Shown: piece after piece, positions 16,849-24,976 of the stretch
How positions within the stretch are numbered: the stretch's first letter is position 1
How the letters are laid out: the number at the start of each line of letters is the position of its first letter
NCBI RefSeq assembly: GCF_902168135.1
Contig: NZ_CABHOL010000050.1
Span: 29,529 to 93,528 of the forward strand
Direction: 5' to 3'
Length of the DNA: 64,000 bases
Origin: an uncultured Fluviicola sp.
GTDB taxonomy: Bacteria > Bacteroidota > Bacteroidia > Flavobacteriales_D > Crocinitomicaceae
Translations under genes and position numbers: made by a program
The notes under the pieces: model-generated
What the model saw: the letters and a program-made list of their open reading frames with translations, nothing else
Databases searched by the model: none
What the model was told of the DNA's origin: nothing

Positions 16849-18216
16849 ATGAACATGAGTGAGCTTATAACAATAACGCCAGATCGATTTAAGTACCTGC
16901 TGGAGACAAAACAGAACATTTCGAATTTCAATATTACGGAAGAAGTAATAATCAATAACGAGACTGTATTTGGTAGCAGAAGTGTGACTTTTACTAAATG
17001 CAAATTTGATTTTGAATTTCAGTTAAATGGGAACTTCCTTCATCAAAAGATTTATTTTATAAACTGTACTTTTGAGCAGAGATTTCTAGCCACCAATCTA
17101 AATCTAAAGAATTTACAATTCTTAAATTGTAAATTCAATCAGTATTTTACATCCAGAAATATGGATGCTAAGTTATTGACATTCGAATTATGTGTCTTTA
17201 ACTTACAAAAGGAGTTATTAATTGATCAATTTAAAGCGGAACAATTCAACTTCGTAAAAAATGAATTCAATCGTGATATTCAATTAATCCCTCGGTCTGT
17301 CGGCTTAATTTCTCTAGCAGGAGGTGAATCGAATAGTACTCTGACTCTATCAAACAGAGGAAATAAAAACACAATTGACAAATTATTTATTGAATTCAAT
17401 TCTAATCACAAAACGGACTTTCTATTAAGGAATTTGAGTGTAAACTATTTTCAAGTGCATGGAGAATTAAAAGATGCCACATTTTCCATGAATGACATAA
17501 AATTAAAAACTGGAATTTTTAAATACTTTTCGAACCAAGGGAATATTTTATTGAACAGTATATATCCCCAATCTAAAACATCCATCATTGTTTTAAAGGG
17601 AGTGAATTTAGGTAGAGCCATCATTAGCTCAACGAATTTTTCTCTATTTGACAAGATTCAAATATCGAATAGCAATTTGGTAGACATTGTGCCAGTAAAT
17701 GTTGAATGGTGTGATTCAAAAGTTATGAAATCCGCCAACTCTTTAAGTGATAGAAAAGAAACTTATCGTCAATTGAAAATTGTTGCAGAGAAAAATTCAG
17801 ATGTTTCAATGAAACTCTTATTTCATAAATATGAAATGAGAGCATATCTAAAGATTCTCAAGGTACAAAAAGGAAAAACATCTGATAAATTCATTCTTCG
17901 ATTAAATCAGATATCTAATAATCATGGATTAAATTGGTTTAGAGCATTCTGTTGGTTGTTGGGACTGTCAATATTATGGTATACTTTTGTTAAATATAAT
18001 TTAAAACAAACTGAATTCGCTCCAGAATTAATAGGAAGTGAAATCGGTCGTTTTATAAGCTTTATCAATCCTATCCATCAATTTGATAAAGTATTTTATG
18101 TGGATCAAGATTTGCTTGTAAATAATGCCTTGCTTTTTGATGGTATTTCAAGAATCACCAGTGCATACTTAATTTATCAGTTTATTAGTGCGTTTAGAAA
18201 GTACTCTAAAAAGTAG
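16849..18216 (+). CDS. Pentapeptide-repeat-like membrane protein
   Basis: The protein has 455 residues. Residues ~35-150 show a solenoid rhythm with F/L every fifth position (FTKCKFDFEFQLNGNF, FINCTFEQRFLATNL, FLNCKFNQYFTSRN), as in right-handed pentapeptide beta-helices. More degenerate strands follow to ~290. ETYRQLKIVAEKNSDVSMKLLFHKYEMRAYLK (about 303-335, quoted as landmark) is a helical connector. The C-terminus has a hydrophobic helix (FRAFCWLLGLSILWYTFV) and a last one ending YLIYQFISAFRKYSKK. I recognise this layout from Bacteroidetes membrane proteins of unknown role. As the third gene of the accessory block it could be a membrane effector, but that is a guess from position. Codon use is strongly AT-rich. 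Confidence 0.65.
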   Translation: MNMSELITITPDRFKYLLETKQNISNFNITEEVIINNETVFGSRSVTFTKCKFDFEFQLNGNFLHQKIYFINCTFEQRFLATNLNLKNLQFLNCKFNQYFTSRNMDAKLLTFELCVFNLQKELLIDQFKAEQFNFVKNEFNRDIQLIPRSVGLISLAGGESNSTLTLSNRGNKNTIDKLFIEFNSNHKTDFLLRNLSVNYFQVHGELKDATFSMNDIKLKTGIFKYFSNQGNILLNSIYPQSKTSIIVLKGVNLGRAIISSTNFSLFDKIQISNSNLVDIVPVNVEWCDSKVMKSANSLSDRKETYRQLKIVAEKNSDVSMKLLFHKYEMRAYLKILKVQKGKTSDKFILRLNQISNNHGLNWFRAFCWLLGLSILWYTFVKYNLKQTEFAPELIGSEIGRFISFINPIHQFDKVFYVDQDLLVNNALLFDGISRITSAYLIYQFISAFRKYSKK

Positions 18217-18282
18217 AGTGTTTTTCAAGGTTTTGACGATTTTATCACGTAACACGTAAATAAAAAAAGAATTAGAAGTAAT

Positions 18283-18300
18283 TTCGAGGATAGGTTTCAG
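18283..18300 (+). repeat. Third junction repeat, right end of accessory block
   Basis: TTCGAGGATAGGTTTCAG repeats the GATAGGTTTCAG end of the junction at 14926-14937. It lies 67 bases after the third accessory gene and marks the likely right border. Confidence 0.45.
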
Positions 18301-18396
18301 TCCACTTTATAGTTATACCATAATCGGTTTGTAATCTTCCCTTTAGCTACATTCAAAATAACCGATACAGGTTTTAGACTAAAATAAAAAATAATT

Positions 18397-18428
18397 ATAT
18401 CCCAGCAAACACGTGTTTGCTGGGATAT
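18397..18428 (-). terminator. 32-bp perfect palindrome, terminator of the DUF1328 gene
   Basis: The 16-base arms ATATCCCAGCAAACAC / GTGTTTGCTGGGATAT are fully complementary. They begin 20 bases after the stop of the small minus-strand gene. The sequence beyond on the minus strand is T-rich. Confidence 0.7.
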
Positions 18429-18447
18429 TTGTTTTTATAGGTTCTTC

Positions 18448-18618
18448 TTATTTCCTGTTGATCGTGGTAAACCCGATGATTCCAGTGATTACTACGAGAG
18501 CAATGAAAATAAAGAATATAACCTTTGCTATGGAAGCCGCTGCTTCTGCGACCCCTCCAAATCCGAATATCGCAGCTATAAGTGCGATAACAAGAAATAC
18601 TGCTGTCCATTTTAACAT
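18448..18618 (-). CDS. DUF1328 (YtjA-like) small membrane protein
   Basis: This 56-residue protein reads MLKWTAVFLVIALIAAIFGF and then GGVAEAAASIAKVIF, with a second hydrophobic helix ending GFTTINRK. Two transmembrane helices around the GFGGVA turn are exactly the DUF1328/YtjA pattern. The role is unknown; in other bacteria such genes are often linked with envelope stress. The start at 18618 is the only Met that gives this family N-terminus. A dedicated palindromic terminator follows. Confidence 0.9.
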   Translation of the reverse strand: MLKWTAVFLVIALIAAIFGFGGVAEAAASIAKVIFFIFIALVVITGIIGFTTINRK

Positions 18619-18926
18619 GACTATCTGATTTTAGTGAATAATTTTGATCTATATCTTCTAAACAAGAAACAACATTCATAAGCATTAACCTAATATTTTA
18701 GTGTTGTTTAACAGGCTTGAAATCCCCGACAATTCAATGAAGCTCTGGCTCGGGTAATTTTTAAACATGCCTGTTATTACAGAAGTCTGTAACGGAAGTC
18801 ACATGAGAAGCTCCAGCTCCCGACCGGGCTTTTCTTCCAAGATTTGCTGCCATAAGTATTGCAGGATTCAACGAATTGAGTATTATTGTGATACTGAAAC
18901 GATTACTATTCACATAAAGAATCACT
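18619..18926. other. Intergenic region without recognised genes
   Basis: The 308 bases between the DUF1328 gene and the protease gene contain no family I recognise. One 60-codon plus frame (18767-18949) overlaps the protease start and has an erratic Cys/His/Ser-rich composition, so it is not called. Confidence 0.5.
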
Positions 18927-19925
18927 ATGACAACTGTTACCCGGCGTAAGACCAAAATTGGGATTCCAGCTGCTTTCGAAAATACAGCAGAACATTCCGG
19001 TGCAAATGCCGCATATACTCCTGCGGAGCTCGCCCGGTTGGCTGTGGCACAGAACGAGCCAAACCTGCGAATGCAGTTCCCGAATATCGTCTCTGTTAGT
19101 GATTCTGTTGATGATCTTTCGAAACCGGATTCGCATGTAGTTGTTTTGTACTTGAAAGATGAAAATACCGCGGGCATTCCTGCTAAGCTTAAGGCAAAGA
19201 TGCCGGATGGGAGTGCACGGAGTATTGCTACGGAAGTAATCAAAGGTGGAGGAACCGCAACGGTTCATTTGTCGCAGCAAGATACGGTTGCAGAAGTTGG
19301 CTTTCCATTGGATATAGGTTCGATCTGCTGCATCGTCGAGTCAAAAAGAAATCCTGATTTCCTGGGAATCGTAACAGCTGCACATGTCTACACAAAAGGC
19401 GCGTTTCTCACAAACAACAACACTTTCCTTGATGCTTCACTTCAGACGAAAGTCGCATTCAATGGAGTTGTTCAGGGGAAATGGTTTTACAAACAGCTGC
19501 TGGACAATCAGGATTTGATGGTTGTGCAAATGGATCCGGGAATAACCGTTGACAACTTTGAGCAACCTATCCTGTTTAATGATCAATACTATTCCGTAAG
19601 CGATGCGGATATTGGAAATACGGAGGTAACAATCCAGGCTCGCAATCAGCAGTACAAAGCATATATCCTTGATCATAACGTTCAAAAATATCCCATACGT
19701 TATGGAAACGGAACGTTCGAAAAAAATGACCTGATTCTGATTGGAAATGACCCAAACAGGCAAAACGCGAAACCGGTCTCTCAACCCGGAGATTCGGGTG
19801 CGGGGGTGTATGTCGAAATCGACGGCCAAAAACAACTGGTCGGTATTTTGCTCGGAAGTGATGTCAATTTCACTTTCGTGCTTCCGGTAAAAGACACCTT
19901 GTCTCCAAATTTCAAAATTGTTTAA
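18927..19925 (+). CDS. Trypsin-like serine protease, no signal peptide
   Basis: The protein has 332 residues. The chymotrypsin-fold triad is readable: His153 in GIVTAAHVYT, Asp196 in NQDLMVVQMD and Ser290 in QPGDSGAGVYVE, followed by the strand QLVGILLGSD. The first ~125 residues, which include AAYTPAELARLAVAQNEPNLRMQ, are not protease-like and may be a substrate- or partner-binding domain. No signal peptide is seen, although both neighbours look surface- or export-related. It starts a same-strand trio: the next gene begins 16 bases after its stop. The fold is confident; the substrate and location are unknown. Confidence 0.8.
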   Translation: MTTVTRRKTKIGIPAAFENTAEHSGANAAYTPAELARLAVAQNEPNLRMQFPNIVSVSDSVDDLSKPDSHVVVLYLKDENTAGIPAKLKAKMPDGSARSIATEVIKGGGTATVHLSQQDTVAEVGFPLDIGSICCIVESKRNPDFLGIVTAAHVYTKGAFLTNNNTFLDASLQTKVAFNGVVQGKWFYKQLLDNQDLMVVQMDPGITVDNFEQPILFNDQYYSVSDADIGNTEVTIQARNQQYKAYILDHNVQKYPIRYGNGTFEKNDLILIGNDPNRQNAKPVSQPGDSGAGVYVEIDGQKQLVGILLGSDVNFTFVLPVKDTLSPNFKIV

Positions 19926-19940
19926 TCCATTCTATAACTT

Positions 19941-22568
19941 ATGAAAAAACTATTCCTGTTCACTAGTTACCTTGTCTTGTCAGGATCATTACTGGCACAG
20001 CAGGGAACCTTCACTATTTCAAGAGATAACGCTGGAAATATACTGGTTTCAAATACCGCAGATCTGCAGAAAAAGTATTCGGAGCTTGTATTACTATTTG
20101 AAGGGATTCCGGGAACTTCCAAAATTGACTTTGTTACTCCTGATAGAAATGCAAGCCTGTATGGTGTGGGAAAAGAGAAGTCACTCAATACCATCAGTAC
20201 TAACTCCGGAAACAATCAATTCACTATCAGGATTGTCCAAAACCAGGGGAATTATGTTCTTAATACAGACACTTCCTCTTCAGTTATGACAAACTTTCTC
20301 ATTGAAGTGGACGGAAAGACATCCACAGCACCTTTTCAATTGCTGCCCATGGTAATAACTCCTCCGGTAACCCCTAATTTGCCCAATCCTTCTACTAAGG
20401 TGGCTCTTTCAGCCGAAGGGAAATCCTATAACCCCGGATATCTGTTATACGATGCATTGTACCTGAAAGAAAATCTGGAAAAGGACTCCGTTATTCGGGA
20501 AATTCTCAAATTTTATGGAATAGGAAGTTCAACAGACCTTGCATACAATCAATACCTGAAAAATATCATGCCTGATGTTTTTGAAAGTACGCATAGCGGA
20601 AACAAAATCGGAGATATGGCATCCTCTGTTTTTAGCAGTGTGGGCAACCTCGATGTCACCAACTTTGCAGACGACCTGGCTAAATTTATCGTTGACCGCA
20701 CCAAGCAGGAACTCAATATCGCTTTCTTCGATAAATTCAAGGAAGTGCTGAACGATCCGAAGTATGTGGATCTGAAAACTGTTTTCCCGGAAACGTATGC
20801 AGTATTGATGGTGATCGACAACCAGATTTACAATTACAACGACTATTTGCAGGCACTGCGAAATGCATTCGACCGCGACCTGTCCGATCTTCCCAACAAC
20901 CTGCCTTCAATCATTGACAATCATAGCGCCTATTTCGATGCAAACCCGGGGTTGAAAGTCATCCTGCAAAGCAGTTTTTACATTGCACAGCAGGTGCAGT
21001 TGAAAGAACATCCGGGACAAATGATTGCTAATTATCCGGTGGATGAGTTTATGGGAGCCCAAACGGGAATCAATCAAAACATTGCCGCTTCTTTCAAGAC
21101 TTTACAGTTAGTATCCAAGTCCTTCAAAAGTAAAACTGATTCCTTACATTATTGGGCAAATGACAGCCTGATTAAAAAGTTGTTCACCAACGATACTGCT
21201 GTAAAAATATACATCGGGCTACTGGTGCAGCAGGCAAAAAAAGAAGATATCGTTTTTAAAGGAAAGACGAGTAAAGAACTTTGGAAAATCATCGACAGTT
21301 CCTATACCCTGGCACGTGGTTATGAGGAATACAAGAATTTCTTCCGCACAGTTTCCTCGAAGGTCCGTGATATAGAGAAAGCAATTGACGCACTTAAAGA
21401 GATTAACAAAGATTCTTTAAAGGTCGAGAAATATCATGTTATTGCAGGGAAAGCACTTGATCTGATGGACCAATTGATTGCCGTTGAAAAAATGCCTTTC
21501 TTCCCGAAGGACCTGGATATCGCAAAAAATGCTGGGATCTATATTTACTCGGCCCGCACCGCGTCTGATATTGTAGTTGATGTCAACCGAAAGCAATATG
21601 CTTCTGCCATCATGAAAACGGTTATGCTGTACGATACGATTTTTCACAGGGATGCTGTAGATACTTTTATTGAGAAGGAATACAAAGTAATGCACCGGGA
21701 AAAGGCAGCTTCAATGACAAAACTAAAATCGGAACTTGAGGAAGAACATAAAAAGTTATCAGCACAAACAGGTAAAAACAAACCGACCGTTGATCAGGAA
21801 AAAAGCCTTGCGAAGATTTCAGCGCGAATAAAGGATGTTTCAAAGCTCCTGAAACAAATTGAAAAGGATTCCATTGATAAGGGCCTTTTGAAAAAATGGG
21901 GTGACAGTATCCGGAATGAATTGTCGATGACTCTAAAATCGCTTCTCAAATACGGAACATTCATGTCTGCCATTATTGACGCCAAAACATCCGATGATGT
22001 GGAAGCTGCCATTGAATCCGCAGCGTTGCCTGTAGGTTCTGCCCGTATCAAACGGGAATCAACATTCAACATTGCATTGAATGCTTACTGCGGTCCGTAT
22101 ATGGGATACGAACGCGTCTATGATCTCGATCCGAAATGGATGTCTGCGAGTAAAAGTACTATAAACAGTTACGGACTGACTGCACCGGTTGGAATCTCCG
22201 TCAGCTACGGTGGAAACTGCAGAAGAGCAAAGAATCATTCTTCTTACAGCCTATTCCTGTCGGTGATCGATATTGGAGCCATTGCTTCTTTCCGTTTCAG
22301 CGATACACTAACAGAAGTATTACCGACCATTCAGCTGAAAAATATCCTTTCGCCCGGAATTTTCTTTTCGTACGGTATTCCGAAGTCGCCGATATCGGTA
22401 AATGCAGGCTGGCAGATGGGGCCTCTTCTGCGTAAGGTAGATGCACAAATTAACGAAAACACCTACAGCGATCGCTACGGGCGTGTAAGTCTTTCGATTT
22501 GCATTGACATACCGATCGTAAATTTTTACACGTTCACAAGTTCCGGGAAGCCAAAATCCAGGCATTAG
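19941..22568 (+). CDS. Large exported protein with coiled coil and barrel-like C-terminus, family unknown
   Basis: This 875-residue protein starts with a signal peptide (MKKLFLFTSYLVLSGSLLAQ). Residues 20-130 look beta-rich. A helical middle region of about 500 residues follows, with a charged coiled-coil stretch near 590-660 (KLKSELEEEHKKLSAQ, KISARIKDVSKLLKQIEK). The last ~170 residues alternate aromatic and polar residues in strand-length pieces (YCGPYMGYERVYD, APVGISVSYGG, SYSLFLSVIDIGA, FFSYGIPKSPISVNAGWQMGP, VSLSICIDIPIVNFYTF), as in outer-membrane beta-barrels or their plugs. I do not recognise the family. It is tightly linked to the upstream protease and probably functions with it and the following propeller protein. 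Confidence 0.75.
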   Translation: MKKLFLFTSYLVLSGSLLAQQGTFTISRDNAGNILVSNTADLQKKYSELVLLFEGIPGTSKIDFVTPDRNASLYGVGKEKSLNTISTNSGNNQFTIRIVQNQGNYVLNTDTSSSVMTNFLIEVDGKTSTAPFQLLPMVITPPVTPNLPNPSTKVALSAEGKSYNPGYLLYDALYLKENLEKDSVIREILKFYGIGSSTDLAYNQYLKNIMPDVFESTHSGNKIGDMASSVFSSVGNLDVTNFADDLAKFIVDRTKQELNIAFFDKFKEVLNDPKYVDLKTVFPETYAVLMVIDNQIYNYNDYLQALRNAFDRDLSDLPNNLPSIIDNHSAYFDANPGLKVILQSSFYIAQQVQLKEHPGQMIANYPVDEFMGAQTGINQNIAASFKTLQLVSKSFKSKTDSLHYWANDSLIKKLFTNDTAVKIYIGLLVQQAKKEDIVFKGKTSKELWKIIDSSYTLARGYEEYKNFFRTVSSKVRDIEKAIDALKEINKDSLKVEKYHVIAGKALDLMDQLIAVEKMPFFPKDLDIAKNAGIYIYSARTASDIVVDVNRKQYASAIMKTVMLYDTIFHRDAVDTFIEKEYKVMHREKAASMTKLKSELEEEHKKLSAQTGKNKPTVDQEKSLAKISARIKDVSKLLKQIEKDSIDKGLLKKWGDSIRNELSMTLKSLLKYGTFMSAIIDAKTSDDVEAAIESAALPVGSARIKRESTFNIALNAYCGPYMGYERVYDLDPKWMSASKSTINSYGLTAPVGISVSYGGNCRRAKNHSSYSLFLSVIDIGAIASFRFSDTLTEVLPTIQLKNILSPGIFFSYGIPKSPISVNAGWQMGPLLRKVDAQINENTYSDRYGRVSLSICIDIPIVNFYTFTSSGKPKSRH

Positions 22569-22677
22569 AAAGCTGCTATAAATGTGCCCGTTCCCGGAAT
22601 GCAAGCAGTTATTCCGGGAACGCATTTTTGAGATGGTTTAGGAAGAAGCAATCACTATTAATATTAAAACGAAAACA

Positions 22678-24696
22678 ATGTCTAATCAAATTACTATTCA
22701 GGGAATCTTATCATTTAACGGATCCAATGAAGTTACTGCAACTGTGAAGCTTTGGGAGGCTAATTCCCCGGTTTCGATAGCCGAGTGTGAGGTGGACAAA
22801 GGAGCGAAGGGGGAATTTAGCCTGACAGCAACTCCCGCTTCACCCGATGCGATTCTTTATATTGTTGCAGAACTGAAACCTTTAAATGTAGTGTTGCTGT
22901 CGGTCCTGTCTCCGGATTTTCACCGAGAGATTACAACAAAGGGAGTCGTTGTAAATGAGTTTACAACCGTGGCATCTGCTTTTACCTGTGCCCAATTCTT
23001 TAGCGGACTTGAATTATCAGGAAATCATCAGGGTATTCGGATTGCTGCTAAAAACACACCCAATTTCGTGAATCCGGTAACGGGAACCTGGGGAGACGTG
23101 ATAACCGATCCATTCAACATCACACAGAATGAAACGCTTGCCCGCTTTAATACACTGGCTGCTTTGATCACGGCTTATGGTACAGGCGCTGCAGATAAAT
23201 GGCAGCATGCCCTTTTAGATTTTTCAACGCCCTTGGGTGGAGAGAGACCCGGGAATACAGCTGAGGCAATGATTGGTATTGCCCAATCTCCCTGGATGCA
23301 CCCGGCAGAATTGTTTCATCTTTTTGATAAAGCTTACCCGCAGCCAAAGGATGGTTTCCCGGCAAAGCCAAACAGCAAAGTGCCTGTTAGTCGTCGAAGC
23401 TCGCCTTTTGTACCTTATTTGAGTTTTGCCCCGGAGGATTTTGCGATGATCCTGGTTTTTGGACAGGGTGGAATTTGTGCACCGGGAAAACTTGCTTTGG
23501 ATAAAGACGGAAACCTGTGGACCGGTTTGAACTGGATGCCCGGAGCGCAAAACGGAGTTTACCAGGGAATTGGCGGAGGACTCGTTAAACTGGATTCGAC
23601 CGGTAAATTACTTTCTCCACCTGTTACCGGTTATACCGGAATGGGAGTGGATGGTGTAGGCTGGGGAACGGCAATTACCAATACCGGTACCTGTTGGACT
23701 ACGAGCTTTAACGGAGCTATCGGTGTGTATAAGCTCGAAGACGGTTCCCCGATTGTTGACCGAATCCCGGAAAAACTGGCTGAGAAATTGACCGAGATCG
23801 GTGGATTACAGGGTATCGGTGTTGCGCCAAACGGTGATATTTGGGTGGCCGGGACTTCATCCAATGAAATGATTTATTTTCCGAACGGGGAACTTAAAGA
23901 AGGTAAAGTTGTGACGATTGAACATGAACATGGAAAACACAAGAATGCGCTGTCTGCCCCTTTTGCAGCTTCCATAGACCACGAGAACCGCGTTTGGATC
24001 AGTAATACGAACAGTAAATCGCTGATACGTTATTCTCCGGCCGACGAAAAAGTAGAACGTTTTATTCTTGCCGGAGGCGGACGAGGTGTTGCATTGGATT
24101 CAAAAGGCAATTGCTGGGTGGCCTGCAATACAAGCCCGGATTTCCCGCCGACAACTCCAACAGACAATGTTTCGATTATTGAGGGGTTTGCTCTTGGTTA
24201 TCCGCACCTGGAGCAAACGTTGGGGCGTAATAATAAAACAGGCTCTGTTTTTATGATCCCTTCACATGCCAAGCCCATCGATACGATTGATGAAACCACT
24301 CACGAATCTGATCTGACGCCTTACGGAGACGGTGAATTGAATGCTCCCTGGGGCATATCCGTTGATGGAAATGACGATGTTTGGGTTGCCAACTTTATGG
24401 GAAGAGGTGTTTCATTTATGGCCGGAGCTTCAGCAAGTAAACGCACGGAATCCTATGATACAGGAGATGTGATCCATACCATTCATTCGGGGAGTATACA
24501 GATGCTGACAGATGTTATTGTGGACCAGGCCGGTAATCTTTGGTGTGCTAATAATTGGAACCTTCCTCAAACAGTAATGCAGGCAAAACCAAATCCAGCT
24601 TATTCGACCTGGGGCGGTGGGTCCGGTGTTCTGGTTGTCTACGGAATTACTAAACCGGTCCGGGTTCCGCTTGTCGGTCCGGTGAAAGGTCTTTGA
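22678..24696 (+). CDS. NHL/Vgb-like beta-propeller protein
   Basis: The protein has 672 residues. An N-terminal ~100-residue beta domain (ITIQGILSFNGSNEVTATVKLWE) is followed by an alpha-rich segment (100-240). A six-bladed-type propeller comes next, with repeats of the GN-hydrophobic-W form: DGNLWTGLNW, NGDIWVAGTS, ENRVWISNTN, KGNCWVACNT, NDDVWVANFM and AGNLWCANNW. This pattern is typical of NHL and streptogramin-lyase-like (Vgb) propellers. No signal peptide and no T9SS tail are seen, so its location is unclear. It follows the barrel-like protein by 109 bases. A terminator 42 bases after the stop ends the trio. Function unknown. Confidence 0.75.
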   Translation: MSNQITIQGILSFNGSNEVTATVKLWEANSPVSIAECEVDKGAKGEFSLTATPASPDAILYIVAELKPLNVVLLSVLSPDFHREITTKGVVVNEFTTVASAFTCAQFFSGLELSGNHQGIRIAAKNTPNFVNPVTGTWGDVITDPFNITQNETLARFNTLAALITAYGTGAADKWQHALLDFSTPLGGERPGNTAEAMIGIAQSPWMHPAELFHLFDKAYPQPKDGFPAKPNSKVPVSRRSSPFVPYLSFAPEDFAMILVFGQGGICAPGKLALDKDGNLWTGLNWMPGAQNGVYQGIGGGLVKLDSTGKLLSPPVTGYTGMGVDGVGWGTAITNTGTCWTTSFNGAIGVYKLEDGSPIVDRIPEKLAEKLTEIGGLQGIGVAPNGDIWVAGTSSNEMIYFPNGELKEGKVVTIEHEHGKHKNALSAPFAASIDHENRVWISNTNSKSLIRYSPADEKVERFILAGGGRGVALDSKGNCWVACNTSPDFPPTTPTDNVSIIEGFALGYPHLEQTLGRNNKTGSVFMIPSHAKPIDTIDETTHESDLTPYGDGELNAPWGISVDGNDDVWVANFMGRGVSFMAGASASKRTESYDTGDVIHTIHSGSIQMLTDVIVDQAGNLWCANNWNLPQTVMQAKPNPAYSTWGGGSGVLVVYGITKPVRVPLVGPVKGL

Positions 24697-24737
24697 TCGA
24701 CAAACAAATATTTGGAAAACTCTTCGATACAATTACG

Positions 24738-24774
24738 AAAACTAAAAGCATTGCGAAAGTGGTGCTTTTAGTTT
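24738..24774 (+). terminator. Terminator of the protease-barrel-propeller unit
   Basis: AAACTAAAAGCA pairs with TGCTTTTAGTTT around TTGCGAAAGTGG. It is related in sequence to the tRNA-Arg terminator. Confidence 0.85.
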
Positions 24775-24877
24775 CAAAGAAAATGAGAGTGGAGAAAGAG
24801 GTCGTTTCATAAAGGCAGATTTTGGAAATCCTGATGACTCTGAATACTTTTTGATTGCAAAGAATTCACGATATACC

Positions 24878-24899
24878 AAAATTATTACGTAGTATTGAA
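24878..24899 (+). repeat. Distant copy (D) of the leader repeat
   Basis: AAAATTATTACGTAGTATTGAA matches the AATTATTGTGTAGTATTGAAG core of the leaders at 13898 and 16739. It lies about 80 bases before the Ntn-hydrolase gene and, as in the other copies, behind a related terminator hairpin. Confidence 0.5.
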
Positions 24900-24976
24900 A
24901 TGATGCAGCCGAAACAGTTTCAAGCTACAATAAACAAGCCTTTTAAACGTTACAGGACAATAAATCAACCAAATCT

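Noticed and set aside
13650..18300. Prophage or integrative element with its own integrase
   Set aside because: No tyrosine or serine recombinase, transposase or phage gene was seen in any frame; only repeats and cargo remain.
18767..18949. 60-codon plus-strand frame as a small Cys-rich peptide gene
   Set aside because: It overlaps the protease start, has no promoter or ribosome-binding site, and its composition is erratic.
18761..19243. 160-codon minus-strand open frame
   Set aside because: It lies opposite the N-terminal part of the protease gene, which has a complete catalytic triad and family-like text; the antisense frame has no recognisable features.
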